64,000 bases of DNA, taken from assembly GCF_002959965.1 (NCBI RefSeq), contig NZ_PREV01000026.1:2053501-2117500 (forward strand), written 5' to 3'. Source of the stretch: Microbulbifer pacificus. GTDB taxonomy: Bacteria > Pseudomonadota > Gammaproteobacteria > Pseudomonadales > Cellvibrionaceae. Below are positions 1 through 8,883 of this stretch, in pieces. Made by a program: the position numbers and the translations under genes. The notes under the pieces are model-generated. The model saw only the letters and a program-made list of their open reading frames with translations, did not search any database and had not been told where the DNA came from. Numbering within the stretch: the first letter of the stretch is position 1; the number at the start of each line of letters is the position of its first letter.

Positions 1-1
1 C

Positions 2-2239
2 GGTGAAGAGTGGCAGCTTGGGCGGGTGTCTGGCAGCGTAGCGCAAGCGGGTATTGCGTTTACCGCCGTAGAGCAGGCGCTGGGTGGCAGCGGCGTCCTC
101 CAGGGTGCGGATGTCGATACCCAGTTCGAGCTGGCGGCCGATGGCAGTGTGCAGGCCGGGGGCATCAATTTTGATACGGTAAATACCGTGAATGCCGGTA
201 CCGGTATCGATCGCGTGGTGACGTCAACGGGTGCTCGCTGGGTGTTGGGGAGTGCCGATGGTTCGGCAGACGTGGGTGGCGTGAGCTTTGCGGGAATTGA
301 CCAGGTTTCCACCCAGTCCGCCATCCTGGATGCCAGCGCCAATGGCGTTGCCGAGCGTTTCGCTCTCGCGGCCGACGCTGCGGAGATTTCCGTACTTGGA
401 CTGCAGTTTGACAGTGTTGCTGAAGTCTTTGCTGGCACTGGCGGTGGTGAAGTCGCCAGCGCTACCGACAGCTGGCAACTGGCGAGCGGCGGTCGACTGC
501 TGGCCAACGGTGTGACCTTCAGTGGCATCAATCGCGTGACTGCACAGAATGCACAGTTGGCTGGCACTGCAGATAGTGAGCAATTTGTCCTCGGTGGTAC
601 CCCTGGTGAGTTGAGTGTTGCCGGAGTTACCTTCAGCGGCATTGCCGATGTTAGCGGTAATGGCGGCAGTGACTCGCTGTTGGGTACGGCGGCAGATGAT
701 GAATTTGTGCTGGTCGGGTCTGGCAGTATCGCTGCCGCCGGTATCGATTTTGTCGGCATCGCCAGTGTCAATGCTGGGGGCGGCGCGGATTCCGTAAGCG
801 GAAATGCACAGCAATGGACGTCGGTTACCCAGGGCGAGGCACTGGTGGATGGTGCTGCACTGGCGGCGATGGACAGTGTTACGGTGTTGTTCGAAAACAT
901 CGAGCAGGTCCGGAACACGGGCGTCTATTCAGGGCCTGTATTGGCCAGTGACTATTTCCTGTCCTCACCGACCAGCATGAATGTCGGCGGGGTGAATTTC
1001 TCGGGTCTTCAGTCGATCGTTGCCGGCAGTGATGGCGACACTCTTCACGGTGTGGATGCGGAACTGAGCTGGACCCTGGGCAGAACGTCCGGGACCCTGA
1101 CCGACGGGCAGTCCTCCCTGCTGTTCAGCGGGTTCAAGCAGATCGTTGCCGGTGGCGGTGCCGATACATTCAACCTGAATGGTGGTGCGCTGACCGCGAT
1201 CGACACCGGTGCTGGCAATGACATTGTCTACATGAGCGGTACTCTGATCGATACGCTGTTGTTGGGCGATGGGGATGACCAGGTGCAGATTCTGGCCAGC
1301 AGCCAGCCAGCCCTGCTTTCCGCCGGCGCGGGCAACGACCAGTTGATGATGCAGCTGGCCGGCCAGCAGTGGCGCATCAGCGGTAACGGCGCTGCGCAGA
1401 ATACCGTGGGCGAGTTTGCCTTTACCGGGTTTGAACAGTTGCATGACACTGCCGGTGGCCTGAATCTGGTCGCCAATCAGCAACTGGGCTTCACCGCGTC
1501 GGGCGACAGTGCGGGCGTGGACTTTGGCGCTGCGGGCATGGCACTTGCGTACAATGCCGACGGCGACCTTGTCTTGCTGAGCAGCACCAGCGCCACTATT
1601 GGTGGTTCGCTGCGGGCGCTGGGAGCGGATCTCACTCTGGCGGGTGACCTGGATATCGAGTCCGAAATCCAGTCGCTGTCACTGCGTTCGAGTGCCGGCG
1701 ATATCAATGTGGCAGTACTTGAGAAAGACGATCTTGAGATCGGCCAGATCAATGTGGGGCGGGGCAATGTCTCGCTTGCGAGTACATCGTTTGGCCTGCT
1801 GACGGCGGCAAATTTCCGCGATACCCATATTACCGCCGGCAACATCGTGCTGGGCTATGAGCCGCGGGTGTGGGGCAATGTGGGTGAGGTGATCAACCCG
1901 CTGCGGATGGATGCAACAGGTACCGTGAATCTCGTGGCGCTCAGCTACTTTGAGCCGGCTTTCCTGGGGCAGCAGCCGGAGTTCATCGCGTCCGGCAGCA
2001 AGAATGCTTCCATTGCCAGTGCGCAGACCTCGCAGGGGCTCAAATCCGTGATCCAGAGCCCGGTGGACGATATTGCCCAGCTGGACCCGGGCATTTTCAG
2101 TGAGGTGACACCATACAGCCTGGGGATCGACGTTCTGAACCTGCCGGAAGTTCGCTTGCACGGTGGTGAGCTGGTGCCGATGGACGAGAGCGAGGATGAG
2201 CGTCGCCGCAAGCAGCCGATGGCCGTGGGCGGCAACTGA
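2..2239 (+). CDS. Large repetitive surface/exoprotein, C-terminal part (5' end outside window)
   Basis: The reading frame is open to the left edge of the window, so this is the last 745 or so residues of a longer protein. About the first 430 residues are imperfect repeats built on a Gly/Ser/Ala/Asp-rich pattern in which a V-x-F-x-G-I-x-x-V strand recurs, interspersed with short W-x-L and E-x-F-x-L segments. This composition suits a parallel beta-helix or beta-strand repeat adhesin of the filamentous haemagglutinin type. The C-terminal 250 residues are less repetitive, and the protein ends in an acidic then basic tail (MDESEDERRRKQP). No RTX nonapeptides, LPXTG motif or outer-membrane barrel are visible, so the secretion route cannot be read from this end. 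Two-partner secretion is an inference. A bidirectional terminator lies about 105 bp downstream. Function in adhesion is a family-level guess. Confidence 0.7.
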   Translation, partial: GEEWQLGRVSGSVAQAGIAFTAVEQALGGSGVLQGADVDTQFELAADGSVQAGGINFDTVNTVNAGTGIDRVVTSTGARWVLGSADGSADVGGVSFAGIDQVSTQSAILDASANGVAERFALAADAAEISVLGLQFDSVAEVFAGTGGGEVASATDSWQLASGGRLLANGVTFSGINRVTAQNAQLAGTADSEQFVLGGTPGELSVAGVTFSGIADVSGNGGSDSLLGTAADDEFVLVGSGSIAAAGIDFVGIASVNAGGGADSVSGNAQQWTSVTQGEALVDGAALAAMDSVTVLFENIEQVRNTGVYSGPVLASDYFLSSPTSMNVGGVNFSGLQSIVAGSDGDTLHGVDAELSWTLGRTSGTLTDGQSSLLFSGFKQIVAGGGADTFNLNGGALTAIDTGAGNDIVYMSGTLIDTLLLGDGDDQVQILASSQPALLSAGAGNDQLMMQLAGQQWRISGNGAAQNTVGEFAFTGFEQLHDTAGGLNLVANQQLGFTASGDSAGVDFGAAGMALAYNADGDLVLLSSTSATIGGSLRALGADLTLAGDLDIESEIQSLSLRSSAGDINVAVLEKDDLEIGQINVGRGNVSLASTSFGLLTAANFRDTHITAGNIVLGYEPRVWGNVGEVINPLRMDATGTVNLVALSYFEPAFLGQQPEFIASGSKNASIASAQTSQGLKSVIQSPVDDIAQLDPGIFSEVTPYSLGIDVLNLPEVRLHGGELVPMDESEDERRRKQPMAVGGN

Positions 2240-2345
2240 CCGACAGTGGCCATCGGGTGGTATCCCGGTGGCCATACCGCCTTCAGGCGCAAGTCCTCCG
2301 GCAGTAGTGCTGGCTGGTGTTCCACATACTGCGGGCAATAAAAAA

Positions 2346-2371
2346 GCCGACTCTTTCGAGTCGGCTTTTTT
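2346..2371. terminator. Rho-independent terminator, bidirectional
   Basis: An 8-bp GC-rich stem GCCGACTC/GAGTCGGC with a TTTC loop is flanked by an A run on the left and a T run on the right. It can stop both the exoprotein transcript coming from the left and the tRNA-Leu transcript coming from the right. The same hairpin recurs beside the second tRNA-Leu at 5471-5499. Confidence 0.85.
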
Positions 2372-2378
2372 GCGGATA

Positions 2379-2465
2379 TGGTGCCCAGGAGAAGACTTGA
2401 ACTTCCACGACCGTAAGGCCACTAGCACCTGAAGCTAGCGCGTCTACCAATTCCGCCACCTGGGC
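2379..2465 (-). tRNA. tRNA-Leu (anticodon CAG), copy 1
   Basis: Read on the minus strand, the 87-nt sequence forms a 7-bp acceptor stem GCCCAGG/CCTGGGC, discriminator A and an encoded CCA. The anticodon stem is CTAGC/GCTAG with loop TTCAGGT, which gives anticodon CAG and decodes CUG leucine codons. The long variable arm is typical of class II tRNAs such as tRNA-Leu. The copy at 5507-5593 is identical in sequence. It is transcribed leftward from the promoter at 2497-2524 into the terminator at 2346-2371. Confidence 0.95.
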
Positions 2466-2496
2466 AAACCGGCGGTGTCTGCCGCCGAGGCTGCGC

Positions 2497-2524
2497 ACTA
2501 TAGCCGTTTTCAGCGGCGTGTCAA
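2497..2524 (-). promoter_or_regulatory. Sigma-70 promoter of tRNA-Leu copy 1
   Basis: On the minus strand a perfect -35 TTGACA and a -10 TATAGT are separated by 16 bp. The -10 is followed by a GCGC-rich discriminator, a pattern typical of stringently controlled stable-RNA promoters. The -10 ends about 30 bp before the mature tRNA 5' end. Confidence 0.85.
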
Positions 2525-2719
2525 TTATCCGTTGTGACCTGTTTGCGACCCGCTGGACATAGGCCGGTGTCTCTCGAATCGAACAGGGCGGGCCCGGGTG
2601 GGTGCGGGAATCACAGTGTTCTGTAGTTTTTTTACAAAAAAGGCTCGTGGAGCATCAATCTCTCCCGTGAAATATGTAAAAATGTCGCGCAAACAAGTTC
2701 AGCTGAAGGGAGGTATTTC

Positions 2720-5377
2720 GTGGATCAGGACCAAAATGCTCCATTGAGAGAGGACGTTCGCCTGCTCGGCGAGGAGCTGGGTAGTGTGTTGCGCACTCAG
2801 GCGGGCAGCGCGCTGTATGACACCGTAGAGACCATTCGCCAGGTGGCTGTAGAGAGTCGCGGCCATGGGGAAATGCCTGTAGGAAAACTACGGGAGCTGC
2901 TGGATCCGCTGGATGACGAGACGCTGCTGGAGGTGGCGCGCGCTTTCAGCCAGTTTCTCAACCTCGCGAATATTGCCGAACAACGCCACCGCGAGCGCCT
3001 GCGCCGCCGTCACGAGCGCTTTCCCGGTGATCCGGATACCGACCGGGGCCTGCGCCAGGTACTGGCGGAATTGAAAAATGCCGATGTGAGCCAGGACCGA
3101 ATCCGCCAGGTGCTTTCCGAGCTCTCCGTGGAGCTGGTGCTCACCGCGCATCCGACGGAGGTAACCCGTCGCACCCTGATCCGCAAGTACGACCAGATTG
3201 CCAACCTGCTCACCGAAATGGATCGTCCGGACACCACTCCGGAAGAGCAGGAGCATCTGCGCCGCCTGCTGCGCGAGCAGATCCTCTCCGCCTGGAGCAC
3301 CGACGAAATCCGCCGTGAACGCCCGACCCCGGTGGATGAAGCCAAGTGGGGTTTCGCTACCATCGAGCAGTCCCTGTGGCAGGCGGTGCCGCAGGGTATG
3401 CGCGATATCGAGGAGGAGCTGGCGCTAGCCGGCATTGAGCCCTTGCCGGCGGACTGGGTGCCGGTGCGCTTTGCTTCCTGGATGGGTGGGGATCGCGATG
3501 GCAACCCCAATGTCACTTCAAAAGTGACCCGCCAGGTGTTGACCCTGGCGCGCTGGATGGCCGCGGACCTCTATCTGCGGGATGTGGAGAATCTGCTCGC
3601 CGACCTGTCCATGCATCGTGCCAGCGATGAGCTGCTGGCGCACACGGGCCCCAGCCAGGAACCCTACCGGCTGTTACTGCGCGAAGTGCGTGACCGCCTG
3701 CGCAACACCCGCGCGCTGATGGAAGCCCGGGTCAACGGCGGACTGGAGCCCGAGGGCGAGATCTACGCCAGCGGTCGCGAACTGTACGGCGAGCTGAGTC
3801 TGATCGACCGCTCCCTGCGCGAGGTGGGTCTCGGCGCCATTGCCGACGGCCAGTTGAAAGATACCCTGCGACGCCTCAACTGCTTCGGTATCACCCTGCT
3901 GAAGCTGGATGTGCGCCAGGAATCCACCCGCCACGCCAATGTGATCGACGCCATCACCCGTTATCTGGATCTCGGCAGTTACGCGAGCTGGGGCGAGAAG
4001 GTAAAGCAGAAGTTTTTGCTGGCGGAACTGGAAAGTCGCCGCCCGCTGGTCAATGGCGCCTTTTACCAAAGCGAATTCTGTACCGACGACGTGCGCGAGG
4101 TGCTCGACACCTGCAAGGTGATTGCCGAGCAGGGCCCCGAGGGGCTCGGCGCCTACGTCATTTCCATGGCGAGAACCTCGTCAGACGTGCTCGCGGTGAT
4201 GCTGCTGCAGAAAATCGCCGGCGTGCGCGAGCCCATGCGTGTGGTGCCGCTGTTTGAGACCCTGGACGATCTCAATAGCGCCTTCGACACCATGAGTGCA
4301 CTGCTGGAGATTCCGTTCTATCGCGAGCGCGTGAAGGCTGGCCAGGAAGTGATGATTGGCTATTCGGATTCCGCCAAGGACGCGGGGTTCCTCGGTGCGG
4401 CGTGGGCGCAGTTCCGTGCGCAGGAAGCGCTTACCGGCATTTTCCGTGAACACGGCATTCCCCTGACCCTGTTCCACGGCCGCGGCGGCTCCATTTCCCG
4501 CGGCGGATCGCCCACAAGGATGGCGCTGATGTCCCAGCCCCCTGGTTCGGTGGCCGGACGCATCCGCGTCACCGAGCAGGGCGAGATGATCCGCTTCAAA
4601 TACGGTCGCCCGTCGGTCGCCGCCTACAATCTTGAACAGTATATGGCCGCAACCCTGGAGGCGACCCTGTTGCCGCCGGCGGAGCCGCGCCCGGAGTGGC
4701 GGGCGGAAATGGACCGCCTCACCCAGGCGTCTGTGCGCGCGTACCGCGAAGTGGTGCGCGACGACCCCGCGCTGGTGTCCTACCTGCGCACCGTTACCCC
4801 GGAAACCGAACTGAGCCGCCTGGCCCTCGGCAGCCGCCCGGCGCGGCGCAAACCCGGTGGCGGCGTGGAAACCCTGCGCGCCATTCCCTGGGTGTTTGCC
4901 TGGACGCAGATGCGCCTGATGCTGCCGGCCTGGCTCGGCACTGGTGCCGCCCTGGAAACCGGCCTGGAAAATGCGCCGGACACCCTGCGCGCCATGAGTG
5001 AGCAGTGGCCGTTCTTCCAGACCGTGGTGGACATGCTGGAGATGGTGCTGGCCAAGTCCGACACCCGCGTGGCCCTTTGGTACGAAGAGCGCCTGACGGA
5101 TGACCCGGAATTGCAGCGTCTCGGTGTGGAGCTGCGCAGCCGCCTAGCGCGCACCGTCGCGGCCCTGAGCCAGCTGACCGGGCGCAGGGATTTGCTGGAC
5201 AACAATCCGGTGATGCGCTGGTCCATCCGCGTGCGCGACCCCTACACCGATCCTCTACACCTGCTGCAGGCGGAGCTGATGGCGCGCCTGCGCACCCGCG
5301 AAGACGATCCCGTGCTGGAAAGTGCGTTGATGGTGACCATTGCGGGGATTGCCGCGGGAATGCGCAATACGGGCTAA
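2720..5377 (+). CDS. ppc: Phosphoenolpyruvate carboxylase
   Basis: It carboxylates phosphoenolpyruvate with bicarbonate to oxaloacetate, refilling the TCA cycle in the cytoplasm. At 885 residues it matches the bacterial family (E. coli 883). The catalytic histidine sits in LTAHPTEVTRRTL at about residues 138-150. GYSDSAKDAGF, FHGRGGSISRGG and the glycine-rich QPPGSVAGRIRVTEQGE loop follow in order, and the protein ends in MRNTG like other family members. The start is a GTG placed 6 nt after the strong ribosome binding site AAGGGAGG at 2706-2713; the next in-frame starts have no such site. The gene stands alone between two convergent-facing tRNA-Leu units. The 254 bp upstream is AT-rich close to the gene, but no clear -35/-10 pair stands out. 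Confidence 0.97.
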   Translation: MDQDQNAPLREDVRLLGEELGSVLRTQAGSALYDTVETIRQVAVESRGHGEMPVGKLRELLDPLDDETLLEVARAFSQFLNLANIAEQRHRERLRRRHERFPGDPDTDRGLRQVLAELKNADVSQDRIRQVLSELSVELVLTAHPTEVTRRTLIRKYDQIANLLTEMDRPDTTPEEQEHLRRLLREQILSAWSTDEIRRERPTPVDEAKWGFATIEQSLWQAVPQGMRDIEEELALAGIEPLPADWVPVRFASWMGGDRDGNPNVTSKVTRQVLTLARWMAADLYLRDVENLLADLSMHRASDELLAHTGPSQEPYRLLLREVRDRLRNTRALMEARVNGGLEPEGEIYASGRELYGELSLIDRSLREVGLGAIADGQLKDTLRRLNCFGITLLKLDVRQESTRHANVIDAITRYLDLGSYASWGEKVKQKFLLAELESRRPLVNGAFYQSEFCTDDVREVLDTCKVIAEQGPEGLGAYVISMARTSSDVLAVMLLQKIAGVREPMRVVPLFETLDDLNSAFDTMSALLEIPFYRERVKAGQEVMIGYSDSAKDAGFLGAAWAQFRAQEALTGIFREHGIPLTLFHGRGGSISRGGSPTRMALMSQPPGSVAGRIRVTEQGEMIRFKYGRPSVAAYNLEQYMAATLEATLLPPAEPRPEWRAEMDRLTQASVRAYREVVRDDPALVSYLRTVTPETELSRLALGSRPARRKPGGGVETLRAIPWVFAWTQMRLMLPAWLGTGAALETGLENAPDTLRAMSEQWPFFQTVVDMLEMVLAKSDTRVALWYEERLTDDPELQRLGVELRSRLARTVAALSQLTGRRDLLDNNPVMRWSIRVRDPYTDPLHLLQAELMARLRTREDDPVLESALMVTIAGIAAGMRNTG

Positions 5378-5470
5378 GTTTCGTGTTACTGGATAGCCCG
5401 GTGGCGGTGTCGCTACCGGGTGCAGCCTTCTCGGAGATGGCGGACGTATCTGGAATTCGGACAATAAAAA

Positions 5471-5499
5471 AGGCCGACTCTTTCGAGTCGGCCTTTTTT
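5471..5499. terminator. Rho-independent terminator, bidirectional
   Basis: A stem AGGCCGACTC/GAGTCGGCCT with a TTTC loop has A and T runs on either side. It lies between the ppc stop codon and tRNA-Leu copy 2 and is nearly identical to the hairpin beside copy 1. It would terminate ppc from the left and the tRNA from the right. Confidence 0.85.
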
Positions 5500-5506
5500 G
5501 CGGATA

Positions 5507-5593
5507 TGGTGCCCAGGAGAAGACTTGAACTTCCACGACCGTAAGGCCACTAGCACCTGAAGCTAGCGCGTCTACCAATTCCGCCACCTGGGC
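5507..5593 (-). tRNA. tRNA-Leu (anticodon CAG), copy 2
   Basis: Identical over all 87 nt to the tRNA at 2379-2465, including the encoded CCA, long variable arm and CAG anticodon. The adjoining 3' flank up to the terminator hairpin is also duplicated. The two units form a direct repeat of roughly 130 bp, about 3.13 kb apart, with ppc in between. Confidence 0.95.
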
Positions 5594-5624
5594 AAGTCAA
5601 CGGTGTGCCCCGTTGAGGACGCGC

Positions 5625-5653
5625 ACTATATTGATTTGCCCCCGGGGTGTCAA
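5625..5653 (-). promoter_or_regulatory. Sigma-70 promoter of tRNA-Leu copy 2
   Basis: On the minus strand TTGACA and TATAGT are separated by exactly 17 bp and followed by the same GCGC discriminator as at copy 1. Spacer sequences differ between the two promoters, so the duplication has diverged upstream while both promoters were kept. Confidence 0.88.
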
Positions 5654-5931
5654 CGCTTTTTGCGGCATGTTTTGCGACCGATTTTGTGACATTGGAATCC
5701 GCATTTCCACGCCACCGCGCCCGGGCAATAAATCCGGTCGGGAATTGGCCGCTAAATCGCTTATACTCGCGGCAATGTGCAACACATCATCGGTGGCCAG
5801 AGGCCGCTACTGGCATTCGCCACTCCAAAACCCCATCCAGCAGATGGCTGGATCGGACCGTTGCACCCACTCACACAACTGCGCTGGGCGCCTCCCGGGG
5901 CCGTGCAGACCGCGCGGTCAATCGCAGAACA
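5654..5931 (+). promoter_or_regulatory. Upstream region of rnr, no gene
   Basis: This stretch carries an open frame continuous with rnr, but its predicted residues do not resemble an RNase R N-terminus and part of it overlaps the tRNA promoter. A TATACT hexamer at 5762-5767 could be a -10 box, although no convincing -35 stands at the right distance. I see no other feature. Confidence 0.35.
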
Positions 5932-8880
5932 ATGGAAGCTGTTTTGAACCAAGACAAACCCGATCCCTCTGTTATCGCTGAAGATCCTCACGCGGATCGC
6001 GAGGCAGAAAAGTACGAAAAACCCATTCCCAGCCGCGAATTCCTGCTGGATCTGCTGGAGCAGCAACCCGGTCCGGTATCGTGGGAAGCGGTGGCAGACC
6101 TGCTCAGTCTCGACGACGAAGACCGCCGCGAAGGCGTGCGCCGCCGCCTCATCGCCATGAGCCGCGACGGCCAGATTGCCAGCAACCGCTCCGGTGACTT
6201 CGGCGTGCTCGACAAAATGAGCCTGGTGCGCGGCCGTGTCATCGGCCACCGCGATGGTTTCGGCTTCGTCTCTCCCGGTGACGGCAGCGATGACCTCTAC
6301 CTCTCGCACCGCCAGATGCGCAAGGTGTTTGATGGCGACGAAGTGCTGGTGCGCGAGACCCCCGGCGGTTTCCGCGGCAAGCGCGAAGGCGCGGTGGTGC
6401 GTGTCATCAAGCACAACACGAAGCAGCTTGCCGGTCGCCTGTACCGGGAGGACGGCGTGTGCTTCGTGCGTCCGGATAACCCGCGCATCAACCTCGACAT
6501 CATGGTCGCGGAAGGCAAGTGTGGCGAGGCCAAGAGCGGCCAGTACGTGGTGGTGGACATCACCCAGCAACCCGGGCGTGACCACCTGCCCCAGGGGGAG
6601 GTGAGTGAGGTGCTCGGCGACCATCTGGCGCCGGGTATGGAGATCGACGTCGCCATCCGCAATTACGGTATCCCCCACACGTGGCCCGCCGCGGTGCTGG
6701 CGCAGGTGGAGGGCATCGCCGACGAGGTGCTGGAAGAAGACAAGACGGCGCGCATCGACCTGCGCCAGCTGCCGCTTGTCACCATCGATGGCGAAGACGC
6801 GCGCGATTTCGACGACGCGGTGTTCTGCGAAGTACTGCCGGATGGCAACTGGAAGCTGCTGGTGGCCATCGCCGATGTCTCTCACTATGTAGAAGTTGGA
6901 ACACCGCTGGATGTGGAAGCGCACCAGCGCGGCAATTCGGTGTATTTCCCGGATTTCGTGGTGCCGATGCTGCCGGAGAAACTCTCCAATGGCCTGTGTT
7001 CACTGAACCCGGAAGTGGATCGCCTGTGCATGGTGTGCGAGATGCGCATCGACGAGTCCGGCAATATCCTCGGCTACCAGTTCCTTGAAGGTGTGATGCG
7101 CAGTCACGCCCGCTTCACCTATACCCAGGTGGGCGAGCTGGTGGCGGAACGGGGTAACCGCGACAGTGGGCTGCGCAAGCAGTTTGCCGCACTCACCCCG
7201 CATATCGACAACCTGCACGACCTGTACAAGGCGCTGCGCAGTGCGCGCGATCGGCGCGGCGCCATCGACTTTGAAACTACCGAGACGCGGATCATTTTCG
7301 ATGCCGCGCGCAAGATCGAGCGGATCGTGCCGGTTACCCGTAACGACGCGCACAAGATGATCGAGGAGTGCATGCTCGCCGCCAACGTGTGTGCGGCGGA
7401 GCTGATGGAGCTGGCGGAACTGCCGGCACTGTACCGCGTGCACGACATCCCCAAGCAGGAGCGTTTGGAGAATGTGCGGGAATATCTCGGTGAGCTGGGG
7501 CTGCGACTCGAAGGTGGCAGCGAGCCACAACCCAGCGACTATCAAACGCTGCTGCAGGAAGTGGAGGGCCGTCCGGATTTTCACATCATTCAGACCATGT
7601 TGCTGCGCTCCATGAACCAGGCGGTGTATCAGCCGGAAAATCGCGGCCACTTCGGTCTCGATTACCGCGCCTATGCCCACTTCACCTCGCCCATCCGCCG
7701 TTATCCCGACTTGCTTCTGCATCGGGGTTTGCGCTGGCTGATTCGCAATGGCAGCGCCAATCCTGCCGCAGTGGCGAAAAAGGTACGCCCGGCACCCGGC
7801 GCCCACGCGCTCACCCGCGAAGAAATCCTGCCCTACGGCCCGCCCGCCATGGCGGAGCTGGGTGAACACTGCTCGATGACCGAACGCCGCGCCGACGACG
7901 CCACCCGTGATGTGGTCAGCTGGCTCAAGTGCGAATACCTGCAGGACCATGTGGGCGAAGTGTTCCGCGGTGTGATCAGCGCGGTGACCGGCTTCGGACT
8001 GTTTGTGGAAATTGATGACCTGTATGTTGAGGGCCTGATCCACGTCACCGCCCTGCCCAAGGATTACTACCAGTTCGAGCAGGCGCAGCAGCGTCTTGTG
8101 GGTGAGCGCAGTGGTGTGCGTTTCCACCTCGGCGACGGCGTCACCGTGCAGGTGGCGAGGGTGGACCTGGAAGAGCGCAAAGTAGATTTCACCTTCGTTG
8201 AGCTGCATCCACGACCCAGTTATCAAAACCCCAAATACCGCAAGCCGAAGGCGGCGAAGAAAGATGTGAAAAAAGGCATGGAGAGTAAAGGCGCAGAAGT
8301 GTCGTCCGAAATACCCAGTGGCAAGCCGCATCCCACACCTAAGGCAAAAAAGTCCCACGGTGATGCGGGTGCCGAGTCCACCAGAGTTAGTGGCCGCGCG
8401 ATGGAAATGGCGGTGGAGTTCCAGCAGGAGCGCAAGCGCAAGGGTAAATCCGATTTCAGTTCCGGTGCTGAAAAAAGCAGCCCCTGGGGTGCCGGTCTGA
8501 AGAAGAAAGCCGCCGTTGACGATACCGCGCGCCCGGTGCGCAAGCGCAAGGTGGGTAGTGACGAGGCGGAAGCCATTGCGCCAGCGCGGGAGAAGTCCGT
8601 TTGGAAATCATCCACAACGGAGCGGCCCGTGGAGAAAGAAAACGTGTGGGGTGCGTCATCTGAGGGCGCATATACAGCTGGTGATGCTGAGCCCGGCATC
8701 GATCAGGCGCATGAGGTCCCGAGAAAGAAACGTGGCCCCAGTAAAACGCCGACGCGCAAGGGCGGCAAGCGGCCCGCGGTCGCTGCTCGCAAGGCGGCAC
8801 ATAAGGCCGCCAAATCCGCGGTAGCGAAAAAGGCCGCGCAGAAAAAATCGGCAAAAAAGAAATCCGGCAAGAAGAAGTAA
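5932..8880 (+). CDS. rnr: Ribonuclease R with long basic C-terminal tail
   Basis: RNase R is a processive 3'-to-5' exoribonuclease that degrades structured RNA and takes part in rRNA and mRNA quality control. Starting at the ATG at 5932 gives 982 residues. An N-terminal winged-helix region has the SREFLLDLL motif, followed by cold-shock domains, then the RNB catalytic domain with DGEDARDFDDA near residues 286-296. An S1 domain begins near residue 675 (GVISAVTGFGLFVEI). From about residue 765 the protein is a 200-residue Lys/Ala/Ser-rich tail ending in repeated KKSAKKKSGKKK. E. coli RNase R has 813 residues, so the tail accounts for the extra length. A TTG at 5944, preceded by GGAAG, is an alternative start 4 codons in. 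rlmB follows after only 3 nt, so the two are cotranscribed. Confidence 0.93.
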   Translation: MEAVLNQDKPDPSVIAEDPHADREAEKYEKPIPSREFLLDLLEQQPGPVSWEAVADLLSLDDEDRREGVRRRLIAMSRDGQIASNRSGDFGVLDKMSLVRGRVIGHRDGFGFVSPGDGSDDLYLSHRQMRKVFDGDEVLVRETPGGFRGKREGAVVRVIKHNTKQLAGRLYREDGVCFVRPDNPRINLDIMVAEGKCGEAKSGQYVVVDITQQPGRDHLPQGEVSEVLGDHLAPGMEIDVAIRNYGIPHTWPAAVLAQVEGIADEVLEEDKTARIDLRQLPLVTIDGEDARDFDDAVFCEVLPDGNWKLLVAIADVSHYVEVGTPLDVEAHQRGNSVYFPDFVVPMLPEKLSNGLCSLNPEVDRLCMVCEMRIDESGNILGYQFLEGVMRSHARFTYTQVGELVAERGNRDSGLRKQFAALTPHIDNLHDLYKALRSARDRRGAIDFETTETRIIFDAARKIERIVPVTRNDAHKMIEECMLAANVCAAELMELAELPALYRVHDIPKQERLENVREYLGELGLRLEGGSEPQPSDYQTLLQEVEGRPDFHIIQTMLLRSMNQAVYQPENRGHFGLDYRAYAHFTSPIRRYPDLLLHRGLRWLIRNGSANPAAVAKKVRPAPGAHALTREEILPYGPPAMAELGEHCSMTERRADDATRDVVSWLKCEYLQDHVGEVFRGVISAVTGFGLFVEIDDLYVEGLIHVTALPKDYYQFEQAQQRLVGERSGVRFHLGDGVTVQVARVDLEERKVDFTFVELHPRPSYQNPKYRKPKAAKKDVKKGMESKGAEVSSEIPSGKPHPTPKAKKSHGDAGAESTRVSGRAMEMAVEFQQERKRKGKSDFSSGAEKSSPWGAGLKKKAAVDDTARPVRKRKVGSDEAEAIAPAREKSVWKSSTTERPVEKENVWGASSEGAYTAGDAEPGIDQAHEVPRKKRGPSKTPTRKGGKRPAVAARKAAHKAAKSAVAKKAAQKKSAKKKSGKKK

Positions 8881-8883
8881 TCA

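Noticed and set aside
5647..5931. N-terminal extension of rnr by 95 codons
   Set aside because: Its residues do not match RNase R proteins, and its start overlaps the tRNA-Leu promoter.
5761..6924. Long minus-strand open frame opposite rnr (387 codons)
   Set aside because: It is antisense to a confirmed rnr gene, has His/Arg/Ala-rich composition typical of GC-rich shadow frames and no recognisable domain.
7000..8358. Minus-strand frame of 452 codons opposite the rnr catalytic and S1 region
   Set aside because: Shadow of rnr; no start with ribosome binding site and no family features.
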